Virus record (IMG/VR): IMGVR_UViG_3300042568_000829
Coordinates: 1 to 43,086 of that record
Source: a virus
Length of the DNA stretch: 43,086 nucleotides
Strand: one strand, 5' to 3'
Part shown: positions 20,508 to 30,800 of the stretch, piece after piece
How positions within the stretch are numbered: the first letter of the stretch is position 1
Layout of the letters: each line of letters begins with the position of its first letter
Position numbers and translations under genes: made by a program
Notes under the pieces: model-generated
The model's input: the letters and a program-made list of their open reading frames with translations, nothing else
The model's database searches: none
Told to the model about the DNA's origin: nothing

Positions 20508-20764
20508 CCGAGCAGCAGATACAAACCAAGTTAATTAAAGAGCTAGAAGGACAGGGATACTATGTCATCAAGTTGATAAACACCAACAAGAATGGAATCC
20601 CTGACCTGATAGCGATACCTAAAGACTCTGACGTTGAGTTCTACGAAGTAAAAAAACCAAATGGCAAGACATCAAAGTTGCAAGAGTACAGATTAAAAGA
20701 ATTAAGAAATCATGGAATAAAAGTAGAAGTTCATAAAGGAATCGAATCAAATGATACTAAGTAA
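20504..20764 (+). CDS. VRR-NUC family nuclease (86 aa)
   Basis: An 86-aa stand-alone VRR-NUC domain: EQQIQTKLIKELEGQGYYVI, GIPD34LIAI, then FYE48-V-K50 and the tail GKTSKLQEYRLKELRNHG. D34, E48 and K50 form the PD-(D/E)XK active site. Such phage proteins are thought to cut branched DNA in the manner of Holliday-junction or flap nucleases. It starts in the previous stop and overlaps the next gene by 14 nt. Confidence 0.85.
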   Translation: MTEQQIQTKLIKELEGQGYYVIKLINTNKNGIPDLIAIPKDSDVEFYEVKKPNGKTSKLQEYRLKELRNHGIKVEVHKGIESNDTK

Positions 20765-21284
20765 AGAATTAAAGATGGAGGCTCTGTCTCAAATAGTTGA
20801 CAGAGAATTTGGAGTAGTGCTTCATAAGTTTACAAAGAAGCAAGAGTATGTAGACGCAAGAAAAGTATTCTGCAAAATATTAAATGATACAGGGTTTAAT
20901 CCTCACGATGTCTGTGACTTTATGAGAAGGACCCTAACTATTCACAATTATTACTTGAAAGATGTAGACTCTCTACTCAAGTTTAATCCTGACATAAATG
21001 AGAAATACCTGAAGTGTAAGGAATTATTTTTCATTACTGTAAGGGGAGTGAATCAAGACGAAAAAGAATATGTTATCGGTACAGGAAACAAATTAAACTA
21101 TTCGGTTTGGGACAAAGAATCCTTAAACAAAGTAGAAGATAAGTATGAACGTATCAAAAATATTATTCAACTTATTGATTTCAATACCCCCGTGGGCAAA
21201 GAGGATTTTGTATTTGAAAAGTTGGTCCACGTCTTTGAAAAATTATCAGACGATGGAGAAAAAAATAGACAGAGAAAACGCTAG
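20751..21284 (+). CDS. second possible DnaA domain IV-like protein (177 aa)
   Basis: A 177-aa protein. Residues about 20-85 (KKQEYVDARKVFCKILNDTG, FNPHDVCDFMRRTLTIHNYY, then DINEKYLKCKELFF) resemble the helical DNA-binding domain of DnaA, including an A-R-x-x-F helix and the R-x-L-T-I-H-N turn in place of D-H-T-T-V-x-H. The match is weaker than at 12888. The remainder is Lys/Glu-rich (EDKYERIKNIIQLIDFNTPV). It may be a second origin or operator binder. Confidence 0.55.
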   Translation: MILSKELKMEALSQIVDREFGVVLHKFTKKQEYVDARKVFCKILNDTGFNPHDVCDFMRRTLTIHNYYLKDVDSLLKFNPDINEKYLKCKELFFITVRGVNQDEKEYVIGTGNKLNYSVWDKESLNKVEDKYERIKNIIQLIDFNTPVGKEDFVFEKLVHVFEKLSDDGEKNRQRKR

Positions 21285-21447
21285 AGCAGGAAGAATAGCT
21301 CTTAGACTGAGCATGAATCACGTGCTCTTATCAAACATTTATGAGAACCTAGTAGATAGGGATTGGAAACAAGCAGAGAAAGACTTGAGGGAAGTTATAT
21401 TCGACCTCAGGATGATGCTAAAATCAATAGAGGAAGATGATTTTTGA
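21253..21447 (+). CDS. small helical protein (64 aa)
   Basis: A 64-aa helical protein, MEKKIDRENARAGRIALRLS and on, with a C-terminal amphipathic helix (LREVIFDLRMMLKSIEEDDF). The start at 21253 is preferred to an upstream in-frame ATG at 21145 because it gives the overlap length usual in this operon (32 nt with the previous gene, 11 nt with the next). Function unknown. Confidence 0.55.
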   Translation: MEKKIDRENARAGRIALRLSMNHVLLSNIYENLVDRDWKQAEKDLREVIFDLRMMLKSIEEDDF

Positions 21448-21850
21448 AACTGAGACAGACCTAGTACGAGAAAGAAAAGCCATTGAATTGTTCGTAAGTA
21501 TATTCAAAGGGTCATACAAGAAGCTTGACCCATTCGATATTGACTACAAAGTATTCGATAAAGACAATAATCTCATCGCCTACGTTGAGGTGAAGGGAAG
21601 GATACGCACAATGAATGCCGCATATCCACTACCAATCTCTGCAGCTAAGCTAGTTAAATTAATTGACAAGCGTCTCAACCCTGTGATTGTATGGGCCTGC
21701 GAGGATGGTATCATCTACGCTCAGGCAAACAAGTTGGTGGGACAAATAAAGTGGGGAGGTCGCCCTCCCCGTGATGGTTCATACAACGATGCTGAGATGA
21801 TGGTGTACTACGATAAGCAAAGGACCATGAAGTACGTAAGGTTTACTTAA
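21437..21850 (+). CDS. PD-(D/E)XK-like nuclease-fold protein (137 aa)
   Basis: A 137-aa protein with a nuclease-like core: FDID36YKVFDKDN, then YVE51-V-K53-GR, the D...ExK arrangement of the PD-(D/E)XK fold. It continues with KLVKLIDKRLNPVIVWACED. Similar short proteins are common at the end of phage replication modules; activity is unproven. It is the last gene of the rightward block and stops 1 nt before the convergent stop of the 3437-aa gene, leaving no room for a terminator. Confidence 0.65.
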   Translation: MIFETETDLVRERKAIELFVSIFKGSYKKLDPFDIDYKVFDKDNNLIAYVEVKGRIRTMNAAYPLPISAAKLVKLIDKRLNPVIVWACEDGIIYAQANKLVGQIKWGGRPPRDGSYNDAEMMVYYDKQRTMKYVRFT

Positions 21851-21851
21851 C

Positions 21852-24800
21852 TTATTTTCTCTTAGTTTTTTCTTTGTATTCCTTGTCCTCTCTTTTCTCC
21901 CTAACCTTTCTTAGTTTACTATCAACAGATTCTGATGCTTTAGTTTGTTTATCCCAATCAGAATTAGGTCCAAATCTTTTTCTCCACAAAGCAGGATTCT
22001 GACGCTTCATTGTGGACTCATTACGATATCTAATACCTTTGCTTGAGTCATAAAGAAGAGATTCTTTCTTTGCCTTCAATGCTTCTTTCTGTTTATCAAC
22101 TGAAGCTTTAGCCTCTTCACTTCCTACAATCTCAAGAATCTTTTGGTCGATAGCCTTCCGCTCATCTTTGTTTGTAGTCTTCTTCTTTAATTCATTCAAG
22201 TCTTCTAACTTATCAAACTTTTCTTTTGCAGCCCCCGGCTCAGCAGCTTTTGACTTTTTATTTTTAAGGTCTGCGTAGATTGATTTGTTCACTACTGTCC
22301 TTACATCTTTGTACAAAGGAATAAATCCTGCGTTACCTAGAATCTCTAGAGGTATTCTCTGAGTTACTACTCTTCTCTCACGCTCTATAGCGTCTGCTTC
22401 TTTCTTAGTAGTATCTCCTGATAGCACAGCCTGTACTGAACCTGACAATATGTTCTCACCTACTAGTCTTGCTGTTTGTACAGCAGGACCAAAAGAACCT
22501 CCTAATTTAAATAGCACATCATCTATGCTTTGCTTATCTTCTTTTCCTTGTGGAATGATAGAATACGCTATTGCATCTTCATATTGGTCGTATTCTCCAT
22601 CCCTTAGGAAGTCAAGATACTCTTGATTAAACTTCTCTAGACCAAAGTTTACAAACATTTTTACTGCGTTACCAAAGTCTCGACCAAAGAACAAAGAGCC
22701 AACCGTACCTATAAATGCTTGGCCTAGACTTTGAAGGAATGTTTTATCGTCCTCCTCTTCTTCTTCATCTTCTACACCAAATAATGGAGCAGCCAATTCT
22801 ATTATACCACCTGCAAGCATCTTGCTTAACATAGAGTATACAGTCATACGTGTAGCAACAGCACCCAACAACATGGCTCCCTTAGTTCTACTCATTGGTC
22901 CGTCACCCATCATTGCATACACACCTGTTCTCGCACTCATAAATTCGAATATCAAGAACCTAGTCATGTAACTATTGAAGTTATTGTAAATCTTAGTAGG
23001 TATTGTTTGATTCGGTTTAGATGCTCCTTTAAGAATACCCATGAACGTATTGTCCGTGGCACCTGCTTGAACAGAAGTTCTGTCAGCAATTTCTGTTGCT
23101 TTATCGATGGCTTCCTTATTTTCTTTTAAATATTCCTTATTGTTCTCGCCAATTAATTTAAAGTCAACATCCTTGCCTGATACCTTCTTAAACTCCTGAG
23201 CAAATGAGCCAAACCAAAGTGCTCTAATTACAATTTTATCAGGAGTTGAAATAAGGTTATCTGACAATACCTCAACCCCATTGGTATATCTTTTACCTGT
23301 AAGATTCCAAAGCTGCTGAATTTTATTAATCACACGAGAATCAGATAGCTTACCCCCGCCAACTCTCTGTTTCATAGCACTAGTGTCCATGAAGTTTCCT
23401 GATAGGCTATCCTCAGGGAATATTCTATTTATCTGAGTACTATTTAGGTTCTCCAATACGGATGGTCCAAGTGGAGACATGATAATGTTAGCATATTTAG
23501 TTCCTAACGTGAATGCTTTTGGTTCAGCAAGAAAAGCAAAGGATATGTTAGAGGCTAATTCAGCTGTAAATCTTCCTGTACCTGCAAGCACAGAACGATA
23601 TCCCATTCTTTTGATGTATTCCACGATTATGTCTGCTGTCGTATCATCCATGATGTTGTTGACAAGCAAATTATCTACGGCCTCTTCGTATGCTTTAGTT
23701 AATGTATTGGATACTTCTCTTTGAACTTTAGTTACATTCTTTCTTTCATCTAAAGTTTTCTCAAGTTGATTCAATGCAATTCTAGCAGTTTTAATTGGTC
23801 CTGTAAGATTGTAATCCAACAACACATACTTAGCACCACGACTTGCTGAAGCAAATACATCAAAGTTAATAGGCTTCGCTCCCTTGGTTCTTTCTTCCAA
23901 AGATTTAGCCTTTGTTGATGGTCTCATATTGTTATCAGCTCTGTTTGTAATATCTGTTGCTGATTTAATATCACCCTTCTTACCATCACCTAATACAATT
24001 AGGTGCAAGTAATTATTCAAACCATTAAATACCTGACCTCTCATGACATTAGAAGTAAACTCAGCCTTACTTCTAAGGCTTTCATTTATCTTTTGAATAT
24101 CATTGATGGCATCCTTCTCAGCTTGATTAAAAGAATTGTACAATTTTTCAAGGTTAATCTGCCCATCTATTTGATACATCGAGCGTATAAACTTCAAGTT
24201 TTCTAAGTCAGTTTTACCATACTTTTTAGCAGCTCTTTGTTTCTCAATGTGCTCTATGGTTTTATTGATGTAATCCAATGCAGGATTTACTTGCTCGTTA
24301 CCTTGATTTGATTCGAATTCAAGTTGACGTAGATAAGTCATCATCTTCATCTTAGATAGAGCTAACTTTTCTTCGTTAAAAGAAAATGAACTAGCAACCT
24401 TTTGCTCTGCTTTCTCTAATGCTGAATTGATTCTTTTCAGTTCTGCTTTGTACTTCGCTTCAGCTTGAGCTGTCTTTAAAAGCAACGCATTAAATACTTT
24501 TTTATTTTTAAGACCAAGGGCTTGGTCAATAAAGAAAAGAGGTATTCTTTTGACTGCTTCATACAATGCACCTTCCTTAGTAACTAGGTTTTTAATTTTA
24601 CCTATCGCAGTAGAAATCTTTGGAAGCGAAACATTACTTGTAGCATCTTCAATAATCTTTCCATCATTTATACCATCTATTTTTAGGTATACTTGATAAG
24701 CAAAACTAGGAAGATAGTTTTTGTTAATGTTGTCAATTACCTTGGATAGGTTTGTCAAATCATTAAGTCCCAACTTCATTAAAGTTTCTTCAGAAACATT

Positions 24801-27800
24801 TTTGATGAGCTCAGCAAATTTCTCAGCAAAAGCTTTCTCTTCTTGAGAAGGAAGTCCATCAATGCCTGTTATCTTTGAAGCTTTGATTTTGTCAATTGCT
24901 TCTTTCTTCTTCTCCTCTATTTCTTCTTCAGACATCTTTTGCTTTTCATCCTGAGGCACAATCTCTTTCTTATACTTGCGCATAAGGTCTGCATCCTCCT
25001 CAGTTATCTCACCCTGCTTAACCATTTCTTTTAAGGTAGCAGCGTAATCTAATTCACCACCCTTGGTGAAAACTTTGTTCTCTGAATTTTCTAGGATATC
25101 AGCCAACTCGTAAGCTCTTGACTGCTCGTCATTAACAGCACGCAAGATGGCTTCAGTATCACTCTTTACTACATCATACTGCTCTAGTGGAAGAACTTGC
25201 TGACTAGCTCCAAGCATCTCAACTATCTCAGCATATCTGTCTAGGTATGCGTCAGGGATAAGCAAAGGATTTATTGAAAGCAATTTGTTCAATGGCCCTC
25301 GCAACGTATCAGCAATACCAATCTTAGAGGTAATGTTTTTCTTAGCGTTAGCTATCTTTCCTCTTAGTCCATCTATTATATCACGGTACTCAGCGTCAGC
25401 AAATACATTTGCCATGTAGTCAATGAAGTCTTTTACTGACTTTTCATTGAACGCATTTATGTTTAACAGCCTAGTTGTTACTCTAGTTACTTGCTTTGAA
25501 GTAAGCTTGCCTGTTGAAGCTAGTTCCTTAATTTCCTTACCTAAATCAGCTGTGATTTTTCTCCAAGCTTTTACTGCATCCTTCGCTCCTTCTGCTAGGT
25601 CCTTTAATCTTTTATTTAGGATTTCCTTTTCAGTCATGGTAATCTTAGTGACATCATTGACGATGCCAATAAGTCTACCTGCTTTTGGAGCTGACTTCTC
25701 TCTAGCTCCAAACATCTTTCGAACCTCACGTACTAGCTTTTCTTTTTGTACGTCAGTAGAATCTTTGTATGCTTTTGAGTTCTTTAGCTTTTTAATTACT
25801 TCAGTAAGCGGCATTCCTTTCGCAGCTAGATTCCCTAGCTTCTTCATCAAAGAATCATAACCACTAAGAGTCTCTTCGGACAACGTGATTTTTCCTGCTG
25901 CAGGAATATCTGTAGCCATTGCCTTATTTATAGCCTCTTCAGTAAGACCTTTTCCTTGAAGGAATTGTCTAATTGCATTCTCAGAAAATCCCTGAGCACG
26001 TGCCTGCTTTACAACATTTATTGCTTTGGCATCACTGCTAAGTTGAGCTTTCCCTTTTACCTTCTGAGTTGATTCTTCAACCCCTTCAAACATTAGTTTG
26101 GGATTGTCAAAAAGAATTTGGTCAGCTCTATCGATATTTTCAGTCTCAGATAATAATGTATTTCTTCTTTGTTCTTCAGTAAGACTTCTTCTGAACTCAA
26201 CATTTCTTGCCTCAACTTCTCCTGCAACTCTGTAATAAATATTGTAAGCGTCAGCAGGTGTAAATTCAACTCTAGATTTAAGTTTTTCAAAGACTTCTTT
26301 ATCAAGTTCTTCTTTGTATTCTTTTAGTAACTCTTCGAGTTCCTTTTTTATCTCTTTTGTTTCTTTCTTATAACTTAATAGTTCTAGAATAGCATATTTA
26401 TTTAATGCATCCTGAAGTAAATCTTTAGTAGGCTTTTGTAATCTTTCGCTATTAGGGAAAAGTTTTCTTGCAGCTTCATGCAAAAGTGTTTTTCTTTCTA
26501 CATTATTTTTTGCATTCTTTAATAACCCATCAAAAATAATTTTAGCGGTCTTAGTACTTGCCCCTCTTTCAAATAATTCTTCATACTGAATTGCGTGTTG
26601 AAGTTCATGAATAATAGTTAGCTCAGCCTCGCTTCTTTTATCGGGGTCTATATAGTTTTTGCTATTGATGGTAATCTTCTTTGCAGAAGAACTATGTTTT
26701 CCATGCTTGTTTTCAGGCATATCCTTAAAAACTATCCTATAGTTTTTGATAAATGGATATGCTTCATACAATTCAGGAGAATCAAATATGTCTGTTATTT
26801 TAGCTACTCTTATTTGAGCGCCATCAGAGTCTTTTGCTTCCTTTAAATCTTCAAGTTCAAATTTTTTAAATTTGCCATCAGGGATTTCATATCTCCACTT
26901 CTTATCTATTCCTCTTTCCCAACCTGTAGCTCTTCTGATTTCTAAAGGTGACTTTCCTTCCTTTTCTAATATTTGAGCTGTATTATAATCTTGTAATACT
27001 ACTCCTGCTAATCTAGCCTTTTTACCAATCAGCTGAGCCTTACCTTTCATTCTTGGCTCAAGCTCTCTAATTACACCTGTCTCGGCAGCAATAACTTTAG
27101 TCTGCATTGGCTTGGTCTTTTCTTCTCTACCGCCAATTACATCCTTATACTTTTCTTTGATTGACTCAGGCATGATATCCCAAGAGTCAATCTTCTTATC
27201 AGGTACACCAACTACTTCACCGCTAATAGCAAACTCGTAAGTAGAGTGAGGGGCTTTGCCTGAGACTGCTGTTGGTTTACCAACAAGCATGATATCGTTT
27301 TGACCGAATCCATTTTCTTTGTAGAAACCATCTCTCAATTCATTGTAGTCAATGAATGCATTGAATGAACCTAGCAGTTCTTTTAATGAACCTTTAGGTG
27401 CAGTCTTCAATGCACCTATTTGACCAAGTGCTATAAGAAATGGCTTTCTCTTTGGACTATCAGCCAACTCTTTGAATGAGTTAACTCCATTAAGTGCGTC
27501 TCTAAGAGTTCTTAGTTCTACTGTTTCTTTTTCAAAGTTGTTGAGAGCTTCTCTGAACTTATTAAAGTCTGATGTCTTATTGACTCTTTCAGCCAATAAG
27601 TCTAATACCCTTTTGTTAAATAGCTTAGCCTTTTCAGGAGAGCCACTAATAAAGAATATATAGTCAGCCTGATTGATTTGATTCGTCAAAGTTTTCTCAG
27701 GTAGACCACTAGCCCAAAGGATTCCTTTGCTTCGGTTGGCAGGGTCTAGTGCAAAGCTTGGTCCCGCATCTAGGTAATGCGTATCACCAACCACTTCATC

Positions 27801-30800
27801 AAAGTAGTTTCCACGACCTAGTTGGTCAGCCATCCAAAACCATACCTTCTGCTTCTTAGCTACGATGTCATCGATTAAAGCCTCGATGTCAATCTTATCT
27901 GCTTCGGTAACGAATGATAATGGAAGCGGAGTCTTAGGGAAATTCAAAGAAGCCTTACCCTTAGGGGCAGGATTGATTTCGCTTGGGGTACCAATAGGAG
28001 CAGATAGGTTTTCCTGAATAGCTGTAATGTCAGCAGGGTTAATTGCTTCACCCTTCTTAATAGACTCTGATATGTTTCTAAGGAAATCAATAGCCTGCTT
28101 GGCATCTCTAGCATTTTGAAATGGAACAAATGCTCCATTAGTAATCCTAGATACAAAGTCATTTATTATTAAAGCAATATCCTGTAACAGACTAGAAGAT
28201 ATATTTTTATCTGATTGAGAAAGCCTAGCAGCTAACTCAACTATGTACTCTTCGTATGAATCATTCTCCTCATATTGACTTGCAAATTCGGTTAATGCTT
28301 TATTACCTTTTCTATTTATTGCTGCTGCAACTCTATTCTTAAAAGTCTTAAAAGCTTCTGTGTTCTCACCAAATGTTTTACGCATTATACCATGCGCAAC
28401 CTCATGAGCAATTGTTGTATTATCAGCCACGTTAAGGTTGATGTCAATCTTGCCAACATAAGTACCATTAGGTCTTTGAACATAAGAAAAGTACCCTGCT
28501 GATTCAGCGGGACCATTGATAGAAGCCATTGCATTTCTGTAGCTGTTCTCATCATCGTGTATTACGATTTCAAAGTCAGGAAGCACAGACTTCAATGTAG
28601 TCAATGTCTTCTGAGCGAAGTCAATAACTTGTTTCTTGGCGTTGTCCTTCACTCTATTTCTCAAAGAGTCCATTCCTATTGGGTCAGCAACAGTTACTCC
28701 TGAAGTTCTAGCGGGTTCAGTAGGAGTGACAGGAGCTTCTTCCTGCGCAAACATCTCCTCCATTTTAGCAAGCTGTTCTGCTTCAGTAAGGGTAGTAGGT
28801 TGAGGTGCTACAGTAGGTTGAGCGGTCACCTCAGGCTGTGCTTCTGCTTCTGCTCTCTTAGAGTTTACATAGTTTCTGAATAAATCAGTATTACGAATAT
28901 CTCCTACATTTCTTTCTACTTTTACACCAACACCTGTAATAGTTCCATCTTTTTTCTTATTAAAAGTAAATCGAGTTCTTGTCTCATTATCATCAAAGTT
29001 GTTGTATTCAAATACAACTGAGTCACCAAGGTCTGTTCTTTGTGGCTCTGCCTGTGGCTCAAATTTCTTTGATTGTAACACCTTACCAAGTACCTCATTA
29101 TTCTTATCTGATACTTCTTCGGTAGGATTGTACTCAACGATTTGGTCATCGGTTAGCTCAACTTTAGGGGCTACTTCTTCTTGGATACCCGCTTCGGCAG
29201 TGACTTGAGGTTCTGCTTGGGATACTCCTTGCTCCACTTCTTGGCCAACTCCGGCTGTTGGCTGTACAGGTACTTGACCTGCTGCTTGCTCTTGAATGGC
29301 ATCTTGTTCTGTTGGTTTAATTCCTGTAAATTCTTGAAGTCTTTCTAAGACTCCTGTTTTATCATTATTACTAATTTCAATATTCATAGCAAGAATTTCT
29401 TCCTTGCTATACTCTCTCATTAAGTAGTCAATAAATTCAGGCTTAACTTCTTGCCCATTTACTTTATATGTCGGGGCCTCAAAAGGAATATTAGCCATCT
29501 CTCTCTCTTGAGCAGAGGCTTCTTCTTCTTTTAAATCCTGTAGTTCTTTCTCAATCCTTTGTCTCTCTTCAGTTGGTAACTTAGTAGTTAGGTTTAACTC
29601 TGTAGCTGTATCGTCATCCTCAATAGCCTTACTCAACTCAGCAATCTTAGCAGCTCTCTGAGCTTTTACATTATCAGCCTCTGATTGAATTTTCTGAGTA
29701 GCTCCTTGTTCAGCTATTTTTGAAAGCTCCTGATTTATTTCATTGATTCTATTTTTTTGAGGAGTAACTAGCGCACCATCTTTACCTTGAATGTATTGCT
29801 CTAAATCTTTTCTTTCTTTCAAAAGATTCATCGCCTCCTTCTTCTGCTGAACAGTTAATCCATCAGGTAGCTGACGATATATACCAACTGCATTTCTATA
29901 GTTTTGTTCCTCTTGCTTGGCATCAGAAGGGGATATTCTACCACTAGCTACTTTCTCTTTAAGACTAGTTATATATGCGCTTTGAAGGGTTTCATCATTA
30001 GCCATGTTCTCAAACATCTCAAATGTTTTATCATTCATTTTGAGAAACCCTGCTTTACTATATGCAGCACTAACCGCATTAGGAATTCCTAGTGTGAAAC
30101 CACCAATAGCTTCTTGAGCTCCTGCATAGAACATTTCACCTACAGCTTTCTCTATAGTTTCAGGAGTTTGAAAATACTTATCACCTTTTATATACTCATT
30201 ATATATGGCCTTGAACCCTGTCTCTACACCTTGTTGTAAAAAACCTGTCTCTCCTTCAGCAAGTCCTGCAGCAGTAAGAACTAATGCCCCTCTAGCAATT
30301 TTACTTTTTACTTCATTCTCTGCTAATTCTCTAAGTGATGTATAACCTACTCCTCTTCCTGCCTTACCTAACATAGCCATAGTAATGTTAGTTACTATAC
30401 CCTTACTTTGCAATACGTTTCTAAGACCATATGCTTCTAAAACAGATGATGCTATTCCAATAGGAGCAACGATTGCAGCTTTTTCAACTTCAGATATGTT
30501 TGCAAATGCAGGGTCTTTTTCCATCTCTTGCATTAATCCATCTGAAATCTGAGAATACATTTGAGCTGTTCTCTGAGCCCAACCTGCAGGGGTTGAGCTA
30601 CCAATCATAGCAGGCAATGATTTTGCTAAACCTAATATAGCTCCTCCCCAAAAACCTTCTTGTTTTAGATTAGTCCATTCAATAGTAGTATTTTCATCAC
30701 CTCTTCTTATTCTAAGACCTTCTCTTATGTATGGCATGATATCAGCTTTTACAAGCTTTTTACCGAAGTCATCCATTTCATCTTCCCATCTATCCAATTG